In this document: in pieces, positions 9,761 through 17,997 of the stretch
Layout of the letters: every line of letters starts with the position of its first letter
How positions within the stretch are numbered: the first letter of the stretch is position 1
NCBI RefSeq assembly: GCF_006363895.1
Contig: NZ_CP040953.1
Source of the DNA: Methylopumilus universalis
GTDB lineage: Bacteria > Pseudomonadota > Gammaproteobacteria > Burkholderiales > Methylophilaceae
Strand: one strand, 5' to 3'
DNA: 64,000 nucleotides
Position numbers and translations under genes: made by a program
The notes under the pieces: generated by a model
What the model saw: only the letters and a program-made list of their open reading frames with translations
Databases searched by the model: none
What the model was told of the DNA's origin: nothing

Positions 9761-10228
9761 GTGGAAATCAATAAAAAAGTACCCTCATTTAAACTTCTTG
9801 GCACCAGTGATCTTCAATTTAATCTATCGGATTACAAAGGTCGTTATCTCGTTATTTATTTTTACCCCAAAGATGCCACTCCAGGCTGCACCACGCAAGG
9901 CGTTGACTTTAGAGATGCTTATAAAAAATTTCAGGCGCTTGATACAGAGATATTTGGCATTTCTCGAGATACCTTAAAGTCTCACGAAAACTTTAAAGAA
10001 AAATTTACATTTCCCTTCGAACTTTTAAGTGATGAAGAGGAAAAAGCGTGCGAGTTATTCGGTGTCATAAAAATGAAAAATATGTATGGTAAACAGGTAA
10101 GAGGCATTGAACGAAGCACATTTGTAATTGATCCAGATGGTAAATTGATTCAGGCTTGGCGAGGTGTCAAAGTCGAAGGTCATGTCAAAGAAGTTTTGCA
10201 ATTTATTAAACAACACAACTCTATTTAA
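9761..10228 (+). CDS. bcp: Thiol peroxidase of the Bcp/PrxQ family, probably 1-Cys type
   Basis: Peroxiredoxin reducing H2O2 or organic hydroperoxides. The peroxidatic Cys is in YPKDATPGCTTQG (about residue 44). The resolving Cys usually found five residues later (CTTEAC) is Val here, so it should work as a 1-Cys enzyme or use another partner. Start codon is GTG at 9761. The 155-residue length is normal. The protein has no signal sequence, unlike the second Bcp at 39664, which keeps both cysteines. Confidence 0.9.
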   Translation: MEINKKVPSFKLLGTSDLQFNLSDYKGRYLVIYFYPKDATPGCTTQGVDFRDAYKKFQALDTEIFGISRDTLKSHENFKEKFTFPFELLSDEEEKACELFGVIKMKNMYGKQVRGIERSTFVIDPDGKLIQAWRGVKVEGHVKEVLQFIKQHNSI

Positions 10229-10230
10229 CT

Positions 10231-11625
10231 ATGGCCAAAAAAAATAGTACAACCAAACTTTTTGTATTAGATACCAATGTATTAATGCACGACCCCTCAA
10301 GCATTTTCCGATTTGAAGAACATGATATTTACCTTCCTATGGTGACATTGGAAGAGTTGGACAATAATAAAAAAGGCGTCAGTGAAGTTGCTCGTAACGC
10401 AAGACAAACCAGTCGCAATTTAGAAGAGATTATAGGTACCAATGAAGAAAGCCTAGAAAAAGGTCGCTCGCTTGGGATTAAAGGTAACACTCACGTTACA
10501 GGAAAACTTTTTTTACAAACCACTGCACTCCCACATGATTTGCCAATGCTCGCTGGCAGTAAAGCCGACAATCAAATTTTAGGCGTCGTTGCCTACCTCA
10601 AAAACAAACACCCTGATCGCCAAGTTATTCTTGTTAGTAAAGATATTAATATCCGCATTAAAGCGAGGGCTCTTGGTATTGCTGCTGAAGATTATTTTAA
10701 TGACAAGGTGCTTGAAGATACCGAGATGCTCTATACCGGCATCACAGAACTCCCTGAAGATTTTTGGGAGAAGCACAGCAAAGATATGGAATCATGGCAG
10801 GAAAATGGAAAAATGTTTTATCGACTGACTGGACCTATGTGTCTCAATTTCTCTGTGAATGAATTTATTTTTTACGAATTCGATAAACCCTTCCACGCTA
10901 TCGTTAGAAAAATTTCTGGCAAAACAGCAACACTCGAAGTCATTAAAGATTTTATTAATGGCAAACATAATATCTGGGGTATTAACGCTAGAAATCGAGA
11001 ACAAAATTTTGCATTAAATCTTCTCATGGATCCTGATATTGATTTTGTAACGCTCCTAGGTCAGGCAGGCACAGGTAAGACGCTTCTCACGCTTGCTGCA
11101 GGATTAGCGCAAACACTTGATAAAAAAATCTACAATGAAATTATTATGACACGTGTCACTGTTCCTGTAGGCGAAGATATCGGTTTCTTACCGGGAACCG
11201 AAGAAGAAAAGATGACACCATGGATGGGCGCATTAGAAGATAACTTAGATGTACTTAATAAAACAGATGAAGAAGCGGGGGAATGGGGAAGAGCTGCGAC
11301 ACAAGATCTAATTCGTTCACGCATCAAAGTGAAATCACTTAATTTTATGCGAGGCCGAACATTCCTTCACAAATACCTCATTATTGATGAAGCACAAAAT
11401 CTAACGCCCAAACAAATGAAAACGCTTATTACGCGTGCAGGTCCAGGCACTAAAGTAGTATGTCTAGGCAATATTGCACAAATTGATACGCCTTATTTAA
11501 CTGAAGGCAGCTCAGGCTTAACTTATGTAGTCGATCGCTTTAAAGGTTGGGATCATAATGGTCACATTACGCTTGTTCGTGGTGAACGTTCTCGCTTAGC
11601 TGATTATGCTGCTGAAACGCTTTAA
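10231..11625 (+). CDS. PIN-PhoH family ATPase (YlaK/PhoH2-type)
   Basis: Fusion of an N-terminal PIN RNase domain (about residues 8-150, with acidic residues in VLDTNVLMHDP, EELD and the VSKDINIRIKA strand) and a PhoH-type P-loop ATPase (Walker A GQAGTGKTLL near residue 273; Walker B YLIIDEAQNLTP near 385). Members of this family are described as ATP-dependent RNA unwinding/cleaving enzymes. It begins 2 bp after the peroxiredoxin stop and overlaps the following transporter by 20 bp, so the three are probably one transcript. Confidence 0.9.
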   Translation: MAKKNSTTKLFVLDTNVLMHDPSSIFRFEEHDIYLPMVTLEELDNNKKGVSEVARNARQTSRNLEEIIGTNEESLEKGRSLGIKGNTHVTGKLFLQTTALPHDLPMLAGSKADNQILGVVAYLKNKHPDRQVILVSKDINIRIKARALGIAAEDYFNDKVLEDTEMLYTGITELPEDFWEKHSKDMESWQENGKMFYRLTGPMCLNFSVNEFIFYEFDKPFHAIVRKISGKTATLEVIKDFINGKHNIWGINARNREQNFALNLLMDPDIDFVTLLGQAGTGKTLLTLAAGLAQTLDKKIYNEIIMTRVTVPVGEDIGFLPGTEEEKMTPWMGALEDNLDVLNKTDEEAGEWGRAATQDLIRSRIKVKSLNFMRGRTFLHKYLIIDEAQNLTPKQMKTLITRAGPGTKVVCLGNIAQIDTPYLTEGSSGLTYVVDRFKGWDHNGHITLVRGERSRLADYAAETL

Positions 11626-12793
11626 CTTAAAAGTTTCAAAAGGTTTTGTTCCTTTATTGATTGCACAATTTTTATCAGCGCTTGCTGATAATGCTCTTTT
11701 ATTTGCAGCTATTGCATTGCTCGCGCAGCTTAATTCTCCTCAATGGCATCAGCCTCTCCTGCTTCAATTTTTTGTGATCTCTTACATTATTTTGGCGCCT
11801 TTTGTAGGTGGTATCGCAGATGCTTATCCCAAAGGTCGCGTCATGTTTTATTCCAATGCTATTAAATTTATTGGAAGTTTATCTATGTTGTTAGGTATGC
11901 AGCCTCTTTATGCATATGCGATTGTAGGTGTAGGTGCTGCGGCATACTCGCCTGCAAAGTATGGAATTTTGACTGAGCTTCTACCACCTAAAGAGCTTGT
12001 GATGGCCAATGGATGGATGGAAGGTTCAACAGTCTTTGCAATTATTTTAGGCTCTATTATTGGAGGTGCGCTCGCTCAATTTGACCCTCTAGTGGCCATC
12101 ATTATAATTACAGGGCTTTATTTACTCGCTGCTGTTTTTAATCGTTATATTCCATTACTTCCTATCGATCATAAACTGACAAAAAAGAATCCTCTATTTA
12201 TGATAAAAGATTTCTGGCATGCGTTTAAAGTATTATGGAAAGATCCTGAAGGTCAATTATCTCTTGCGGTGACTACGCTCTTCTGGGGAGCAGGAGCTTC
12301 ATTAAGATTAATTGTCATTGCATGGGCAAGTTATGCATTGCAATTTAACTTAGAAGAGGCAACGCGCTTAACAGCTATGGTTGCTTTCGGAATTGCGATT
12401 GGATCAGTCATAGCAGCTCGCTATATCAGTCTTAAAGATTCAGTGCGAGTGCTGCCAGCTGGGATTCTTATGGGTGGCTTTGTGATGACTATGGTTGTAA
12501 TTAATGATTGGCATATCGCAGGCCTGATATTTTTACTGATTGGCGCATTAAGTGGATTCTTTATTGTGCCATTAAATGCACTCCTTCAACATCGCGGTCA
12601 TTTGCTTATTGGTGCAGGCCACTCGATTGCTGTGCAAAACTTTAATGAAAATATTGGGATTCTTTTATTAAGTGGTACTTACACTTGGATGGTAAGAGAA
12701 GAATTTTCAATCAATACCATTATTATTCTTTTGGGTTTATTTGTCAGCGTCACTATGCTGGCTATTTATAAACACTACAAAAAAATTATTTAG
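11606..12793 (+). CDS. lplT: LplT-like MFS transporter (lysophospholipid flippase family)
   Basis: Inner-membrane major facilitator protein of 395 residues with about 12 hydrophobic segments. The N-terminal segment AQFLSALADNALLFAAIALL closely resembles LplT, which imports lysophospholipids for re-acylation. In enterobacteria LplT partners Aas, but no aas is seen here. The ATG at 11606 lies inside the end of the PIN-PhoH gene. A shorter start is possible but would clip the first transmembrane segment. Convergent with ndh, overlapping it by 4 bp. Confidence 0.85.
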   Translation: MLLKRFNLKVSKGFVPLLIAQFLSALADNALLFAAIALLAQLNSPQWHQPLLLQFFVISYIILAPFVGGIADAYPKGRVMFYSNAIKFIGSLSMLLGMQPLYAYAIVGVGAAAYSPAKYGILTELLPPKELVMANGWMEGSTVFAIILGSIIGGALAQFDPLVAIIIITGLYLLAAVFNRYIPLLPIDHKLTKKNPLFMIKDFWHAFKVLWKDPEGQLSLAVTTLFWGAGASLRLIVIAWASYALQFNLEEATRLTAMVAFGIAIGSVIAARYISLKDSVRVLPAGILMGGFVMTMVVINDWHIAGLIFLLIGALSGFFIVPLNALLQHRGHLLIGAGHSIAVQNFNENIGILLLSGTYTWMVREEFSINTIIILLGLFVSVTMLAIYKHYKKII

Positions 12794-14097
12794 TGCAGTT
12801 TAACTTGGGCTTCCGTTCTGCGTGTAATGATGCGAGCGAGCGTTTGAAGCGCTGTACTCATAAATCCATGAAGTGCCATCAAATGCATTTTATAAAGTGA
12901 TTGGTACATAAGTCTTGCAATAAATCCTTCAATGAACATTGATCCGCCCATTAACGAGCCCATCAAATTACCTACAGTTGAATACTCCCCCATATTCACA
13001 AGAGAGCCGTAATCTTTATAAATGTATTGCGGTAAATTCACTTTACCTTTGACGCGCATCTTCATTGACTTGAAAAGAAGCGACGCTTGCTGATGCGCTG
13101 CTTGCGCTCTTGGTGGCACAAATTGATCGGTGCCATCAATCGGGCACGCTGCACAATCTCCAAATGCAAAAATAGAATCATCTCTCGTTGTTTGAAGTGT
13201 TGTATGAACTAATAGTTGATTAATGCGATTCGTTTCCAATCCATCTATTTTTCTTAAGAAGTCAGGCGCTTTAACACCGGCCGCCCATACCACTAACGCT
13301 GAAGGAACAAATCGTTTAGTATGCGTCGTTACACCTTTTGCAGAAACCGAAGTTACACGCTCGCCCATATAAAGATGCACACGTAATTTACGTAATTCTA
13401 ATTCTACAGAGTGTGATAATTTTTTGGGGAGTGCTGGAAGTAAGCGAGAGCTTGCTTCAATGATGGATATTTTAATATCACGATCAGGATTGACGCGATC
13501 AATGCCGTATGCAGTCATTTCACGTGTGGCTTTATGAAGTTCTGCTGCAAGCTCTACGCCTGTTGCGCCTGCACCTACAATGACCACTTCAAGTTGGCCT
13601 GGCTGAATCGCCTTCTTTTGTGTTTGTGCTTTTAAAATAGCATGGTGTAATTTTTGATGAAATACTTCAGCTTGCTCTTGTGTATCCAATGCAATCGAAT
13701 GTTCCGCTGCACCCTTGATACCAAAATCATTGGTAGTGCTGCCTACAGATATAATTAATGTGTCGTACTGAAAACTTCTTCTTGGAATAATTTCTTTACC
13801 GTCTTCATCGATGTAGGGTGCAATCGATACTTCCTTCTTATGTCGATTTAATCGATCCATGCGGCCTAAACGAAAACGAAAATGATGCCAATGTGCTTGT
13901 GCCATGTATTCCAATTCATGCTTATCAGGATTCATACTCCCCGCAGCAATCTCATGAAGAAGGGGTTTCCACACATGCGTTTTTGTGCAGTCGATAAGTG
14001 TAATTTCAGCCTTTTTCTTTTTACCAAGCGAATCACCAAGCTTTGTTGCAAGTTCTAGCCCGCCTGCACCGCCACCTACTATCACAATCTTATGCAT
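12790..14097 (-). CDS. ndh: Type II NADH dehydrogenase (NDH-2)
   Basis: Non-proton-pumping flavoprotein oxidising NADH with quinone at the inner membrane. 435 residues. The FAD motif IVGGGAGGLELATKLG is at the N-terminus and a second Rossmann motif VVIVGAGATGVELAAEL is near residue 178. The FAD-binding FAFGDCAACP motif follows, and a hydrophobic/amphipathic C-terminal region suits membrane attachment. It offers a route for NADH made by FdsGBA into the quinone pool. A terminator at 14123-14158 separates it from xoxG, so it needs its own promoter, probably within 14098-14122 or read-through. Confidence 0.92.
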   Translation of the reverse strand: MHKIVIVGGGAGGLELATKLGDSLGKKKKAEITLIDCTKTHVWKPLLHEIAAGSMNPDKHELEYMAQAHWHHFRFRLGRMDRLNRHKKEVSIAPYIDEDGKEIIPRRSFQYDTLIISVGSTTNDFGIKGAAEHSIALDTQEQAEVFHQKLHHAILKAQTQKKAIQPGQLEVVIVGAGATGVELAAELHKATREMTAYGIDRVNPDRDIKISIIEASSRLLPALPKKLSHSVELELRKLRVHLYMGERVTSVSAKGVTTHTKRFVPSALVVWAAGVKAPDFLRKIDGLETNRINQLLVHTTLQTTRDDSIFAFGDCAACPIDGTDQFVPPRAQAAHQQASLLFKSMKMRVKGKVNLPQYIYKDYGSLVNMGEYSTVGNLMGSLMGGSMFIEGFIARLMYQSLYKMHLMALHGFMSTALQTLARIITRRTEAQVKLH

Positions 14098-14122
14098 TTC
14101 ACTTCCTTAAATACAGACAATA

Positions 14123-14160
14123 AAAAACCACTACTGTAATTATACAGGAGTGGTTTTTTA
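14123..14160 (-). terminator. Rho-independent terminator downstream of xoxG
   Basis: Inverted repeat AAAAAACCACT...AGTGGTTTTTT with a mostly paired CTGTA/TACAG inner part. It lies between the xoxG stop (14195) and the ndh start (14097). On the minus strand the hairpin ends in a T-run, as expected for termination of the xox transcript. Confidence 0.8.
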
Positions 14161-14194
14161 ATATTTTCCAGAAATTATCTAGATATTTTTTAAA

Positions 14195-14689
14195 TTACTC
14201 GTTACCTGTAACACCGCCTGAACCTTGTGTACGAATCCAAGCAATCACTTTAAGCAGTTCATCAACTGTTACGCCATTTTTTGGATCTGTTGCATCCATA
14301 AGACCAATGCCTTTAGCGCCCATACCGCCATTTGTGCCCGCCCAAATTGTTTCGAACATACCTTTGTTTGTAGCGTCTTTAGGATATCGGAATGTTGGGC
14401 CGACTAAACCTGGGCCTACTTGACCCTTTGCATCGCCACCATGGCACTGAGTACATGAATAAAGTCCAAAAATCTTTTTGCCTTTTGCAGTCGCTTCAGC
14501 GTTACCCACATAAGAATTTTTACCTGTAGCTAAAAATTCTTTTGCTGCAGGTGTATCAAATAAACCAGAATCAATTTTTAATGCACTTCCATCTGTTGTT
14601 TTTACAAATGAAACATCAGCAGATGCGATACCTGCAATTGTCATCATAGAAACTAAAAGCGATGACATGAGTACTTTTTTTACTAACAT
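14195..14689 (-). CDS. xoxG: c-type cytochrome, electron acceptor of XoxF
   Basis: Periplasmic single-haem cytochrome c that accepts electrons from XoxF. 164 residues with an N-terminal signal peptide (cleavage likely after the Ala-Ser-Ala near residue 24), one haem motif CTQCH (about residue 79) and a downstream GLM that could give the axial methionine. Third gene of xoxF-xoxJ-xoxG on the same strand. The assignment rests mainly on this context, since XoxG sequences are divergent. Confidence 0.85.
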   Translation of the reverse strand: MLVKKVLMSSLLVSMMTIAGIASADVSFVKTTDGSALKIDSGLFDTPAAKEFLATGKNSYVGNAEATAKGKKIFGLYSCTQCHGGDAKGQVGPGLVGPTFRYPKDATNKGMFETIWAGTNGGMGAKGIGLMDATDPKNGVTVDELLKVIAWIRTQGSGGVTGNE

Positions 14690-14813
14690 AATTTCTCCTA
14701 AAAATTGCGTTAATTTTGAAGGGTGTTCGCTCCAAAATATAAATTCTAAAAAGCTGTTTTATCTTCCAAAAAATCTAAGAAAACATACAGTAATGTTACT
14801 CATTTTTTGTTAT

Positions 14814-14840
14814 AAAGTCACCCTTTTAGAGTGACTTTTT
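14814..14840. terminator. Possible hairpin between xoxJ and xoxG
   Basis: Stem AAAGTCA/TGACTTT with a partly paired loop. The T-run follows the stem on the plus strand. On the minus strand (the direction of xox transcription) the tract after the hairpin is weak, so it may be an mRNA-stabilising hairpin or a partial terminator rather than a full stop. Confidence 0.4.
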
Positions 14841-14846
14841 TTAACT

Positions 14847-15719
14847 TTAATTACCTATCTTATCGCCCAGAACGACTGGCACATGAGGGATGCCGTAATC
14901 ATCTAAAATCTTTAAAATTTTAGATTGATTTCGGTCAAGTGCGCCTTGAATCATTTCCATGCGGTCTTTATCTTTCTTTCTGACTGCGAGAGAAATATTA
15001 AATTCTGCCTTACCCTTTTGAGTATCAAATGAATTTCGTTCAGATTTAAACTCAGGAAGCGGAACAACCACTAAAGGCTCCTTGGCTTTTTTTGCATAGT
15101 AGCCTCCTAGAGGGCCCCATATAATAGCAACATCAATTTTTCCCGCGACTAAATCATCAATCATATGGCCTGGCGGTAAATTTAGATCTCTTTGTAATCG
15201 GTAAGGACGAGCATTCGCCATAAGATCATAATCGCGCAATGGAATGGTCGGTGGGCTTTCACCTACGATACCAATAATACCTTTTCTTAAGTCTTCCGAA
15301 TTCCAATCTTTTATATTGTAGTTACTTGATTTTCGATACACGAATACATAGCCGGAGCGATAGTAAGGTTTGGAGGTTCGTAATGTATCTACATCTGATC
15401 CCATCCCAATAATCACATCACAGCGTTGCGCATTAATCGTGTTTCTTAAATAGCCCTGACGATCGAGCCAAAATTCATAAGTCAGTTCTTTACCTAAATC
15501 TTTTGCTAAAACTTCTGCAATTTTATTTTCAAAACCCTCGCCTTTTTGATTTGAGTAAGGCAAATTTTCTGGGTCAGCACACACTCTAAATTCTTTATCT
15601 GTAGGAGTTCGATATGGCATCCCAGGTAAACCATCTTCACGGTCTTGTCCTGCAGCAAACGCATTCCCTACAAATGCTAAATTCATTACATATAAAAACA
15701 TTACTATTTTTTTAAACAT
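14847..15719 (-). CDS. xoxJ: XoxJ/MxaJ-family periplasmic binding protein of the methanol dehydrogenase system
   Basis: Solute-binding-protein fold of 290 residues with a signal peptide ending around NAFAAG. The mature part begins with the typical FRVCADPENLPYSNQ pattern of quinoprotein-associated binding proteins and contains ERNSFD late in the protein. XoxJ is required for XoxF function and is proposed to help activate it. It lies between xoxF and xoxG, and a strong terminator (15756-15787) precedes it. Confidence 0.88.
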   Translation of the reverse strand: MFKKIVMFLYVMNLAFVGNAFAAGQDREDGLPGMPYRTPTDKEFRVCADPENLPYSNQKGEGFENKIAEVLAKDLGKELTYEFWLDRQGYLRNTINAQRCDVIIGMGSDVDTLRTSKPYYRSGYVFVYRKSSNYNIKDWNSEDLRKGIIGIVGESPPTIPLRDYDLMANARPYRLQRDLNLPPGHMIDDLVAGKIDVAIIWGPLGGYYAKKAKEPLVVVPLPEFKSERNSFDTQKGKAEFNISLAVRKKDKDRMEMIQGALDRNQSKILKILDDYGIPHVPVVLGDKIGN

Positions 15720-15755
15720 TTTTTTTCCTTACCAGTTAAAAATCATGGGCCCTAT

Positions 15756-15787
15756 AAAAAAACACCCCGCTCGAAAGCGGGGTGTTT
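15756..15787 (-). terminator. Strong terminator/attenuator between xoxF and xoxJ
   Basis: Perfect 12-bp stem AAACACCCCGCT / AGCGGGGTGTTT closed by a CGAA tetraloop (15760-15787), followed on the minus strand by a T-run. It sits 49 bp past the xoxF stop. It would let xoxF be transcribed at far higher levels than xoxJ and xoxG. Confidence 0.9.
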
Positions 15788-15836
15788 ATAGGACATACTA
15801 ACTAACAGTTAGTTCTATAAAAAATCTTTCGATTAA

Positions 15837-17711
15837 TTATAGGCTAAATACTGTTAAAGCACCGCCGCCAGGAGCAGCATTGTACTTAGTAAGTTCAGCA
15901 TAACCACCAGCAGCGCCAAGAGCGTCTGTTGGGTTAGTTAAGCCAAGGTTCATTGCAACGCCAGCCCAACCACCGATGCCTGATAAAACGCCAACGTGTT
16001 GTTTGCCACCGTTTGTGTATGTGAATGCATTACCAATCACACCTGAACCAACTTGGAATTTCCAAAGTTCTTTACCTGTCTTAGCGTCAAGAGCTTTGAA
16101 CCAACGATCAAGAGTTCCGTAGAACACTAAGTCTGAAGCAGTATTTAAAGAACCACCCCAAGCTGAGAACTTCTCTTTGTTGTACCAAGCTTTTTTGTTA
16201 GTCATTGGATCATAAGCAGCAAAGCCACCCATTACACCGTCTGGACCAGCAAACATCGTTAATGTTGCACCAACCCATGGTTGACCTGCTACATACTTAG
16301 ACTCAACTGGTTCGTATGTCATACATACGTGGTTAAGTGGTGAGTAGATAAGGCCAGTCTTAGGTGAGTAAGATGCTGGTTGTTGATCTTTTGTACCCAA
16401 TGCAGCTGGGCATACACCCTTAGCATTGTAGTCTTGGTGTGTAGAAGCTGTAGCTAACTTGTTAGGTACACCAGATTTTTTGTCAATGTCAGTTGCCCAG
16501 TTAACAAATGGATGTACTTTTTCTGCAGCAACTAAAACGCCGTTGTCAGCTTGCCATGTATAAGCAAAACCGTTACGGTCATGGTGCCATGCGTATGTCT
16601 TACCACCATTGTCAAATAAGATCACTTCGTTAATACCGTCGTAATCCCACTCGTCATGTGGAGTCATTTGCATACCCCAGCGTGCAACGCCAGTGTTTAA
16701 GTCACGAGCGAAAACAGTCATAGACCATTTATTGTCGCCTGGACGTACATCTGGATTCCAAACTGATGGGTTACCTGTACCGTAGTACACTAAGTTTGTT
16801 TTTGGATCATATGGCCACCAGCCCCAAACAGAGCCACCACCATGTTGCCAACCATCTTTAACTGCTTGTGGTTTCAACCATGTTTTAACGCCAAGATCTT
16901 TTTCACCGCCTTTTAACTTAGCAGTATCAATTTTCTTGAATGAACCGCCTTGTTTGTTACCACCATTAACGTCTTCGTAGACTGATAATGCTGAGTAAAG
17001 TGGTGTGTCTTTGTTAAAGTCTTTGCCGATTAATACTTCAGCATCAGGACCTGTTGAGTAAGCTTTCCAAGCTAACTTGCCGTCTAAAGTATAAGCTGCG
17101 ATAAAGCAACGAACACCGAATTCAGCACCAGAACAACCTGTTAAAACTTTATCTTTAATTACGTGAGGAGCGTTTGTGTTTGTAGCACCAACTTTAGGGT
17201 CAGTGATTTTAGCGTCCCATAATTTTTTACCTGACTTAGCATCCAAAGCAACTAATGTACCGTCGTTTTGTTGTAAGAAGATTTTACCGTCGCCATAACC
17301 AAGACCACGTGAAACGTTGTCACAGCAGAGAACTGCTTGAACTGATGGATCTTGTTTTGGGAAGTAAGACCAAACGATTTTTTGATTGTCGTTTAAGTCA
17401 AGCGCGTAGATGTTATTTGGGAATGCTGTATGAACATACATCATGTTACCAATAACAACTGGAGATCCTTCGTGACCACGGTTTACACCGGTTGCGAATG
17501 TCCAAGCTGCTTTAAGGTTTTTTACGTTACCTTGGTTAATTTGAGTTAATTTGCTGTAAGCCTGATTTGAGTAGTCACCGCGTGGTGCTGCCCAGTTATC
17601 AGGATTAGCAATTGCTTTTTCTTGATCAGCAGCTGCTGAAGCAATCATTGGCATTGCCACTGATAGACCAGCTACTAAACCAAGAGCTAACTTGATTTTG
17701 TTAATTTTCAT
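15837..17711 (-). CDS. xoxF: Lanthanide-dependent methanol dehydrogenase (PQQ quinoprotein)
   Basis: Periplasmic PQQ enzyme oxidising methanol. 624 residues from the ATG at 17711, which has GGAG six bases upstream. An upstream in-frame ATG at 17723 overlaps that ribosome site and is rejected. Signal peptide ends near ASA (about residue 26). An eight-bladed propeller with repeated W-motifs (KLWDAKI, KELWKF) follows. The vicinal disulfide VLCCDN is at about 129-130. The catalytic region HDEWDYDGINE carries the extra aspartate (D358, two after D356) that coordinates a lanthanide. Calcium MxaF has Ala there. Codon use is strongly biased, as for an abundant protein. Clade (XoxF4 in Methylophilaceae) is inferred from the organism. 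Confidence 0.97.
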   Translation of the reverse strand: MKINKIKLALGLVAGLSVAMPMIASAAADQEKAIANPDNWAAPRGDYSNQAYSKLTQINQGNVKNLKAAWTFATGVNRGHEGSPVVIGNMMYVHTAFPNNIYALDLNDNQKIVWSYFPKQDPSVQAVLCCDNVSRGLGYGDGKIFLQQNDGTLVALDAKSGKKLWDAKITDPKVGATNTNAPHVIKDKVLTGCSGAEFGVRCFIAAYTLDGKLAWKAYSTGPDAEVLIGKDFNKDTPLYSALSVYEDVNGGNKQGGSFKKIDTAKLKGGEKDLGVKTWLKPQAVKDGWQHGGGSVWGWWPYDPKTNLVYYGTGNPSVWNPDVRPGDNKWSMTVFARDLNTGVARWGMQMTPHDEWDYDGINEVILFDNGGKTYAWHHDRNGFAYTWQADNGVLVAAEKVHPFVNWATDIDKKSGVPNKLATASTHQDYNAKGVCPAALGTKDQQPASYSPKTGLIYSPLNHVCMTYEPVESKYVAGQPWVGATLTMFAGPDGVMGGFAAYDPMTNKKAWYNKEKFSAWGGSLNTASDLVFYGTLDRWFKALDAKTGKELWKFQVGSGVIGNAFTYTNGGKQHVGVLSGIGGWAGVAMNLGLTNPTDALGAAGGYAELTKYNAAPGGGALTVFSL

Positions 17712-17997
17712 ATAAATCTCCATAGTTTTTACTAAGGGTTTTAAAAGAAGTAAACTCTCTTGTCACTTTAAAATTTTAAAGTGTTTCGCTTTAAAGACTC
17801 TAAGGTGCTTCGAAGGCTTACTTTCAGCACAATTTGACTTGTGCTTGAATAGTAATATATGCCTCTTTTTTTTTAAATTGCAACAATTTAGTTACAATTT
17901 GTTAACACTTTTTTGTGGCTTTTTTGACAAAAAACCTGATTTCAGCAATTTTTGTTAAAATAGCTAATAAAATCAATAAGAAAGACAAAAATTTCCT
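17712..17997. promoter_or_regulatory. Divergent xoxF / pip regulatory region with a 20-bp perfect palindrome
   Basis: Longest intergenic region in the window (286 bp). It contains a perfect 20-bp palindrome, CACTTTAAAATTTTAAAGTG at 17764-17783, in what should be the xoxF leader. Further upstream are AT-rich tracts and a repeated ACAATTT at about 17884-17900. A TTGACA at 17924 and a TAAAAT at 17956 face the pip gene but are too far apart to form one normal promoter. The long xoxF leader is consistent with regulated expression of an abundant enzyme. Confidence 0.55.

Noticed and set aside
17924..17961. TTGACA and TAAAAT as a single promoter for pip
   Set aside because: The two hexamers are 26 bp apart, too far for a sigma-70 promoter.
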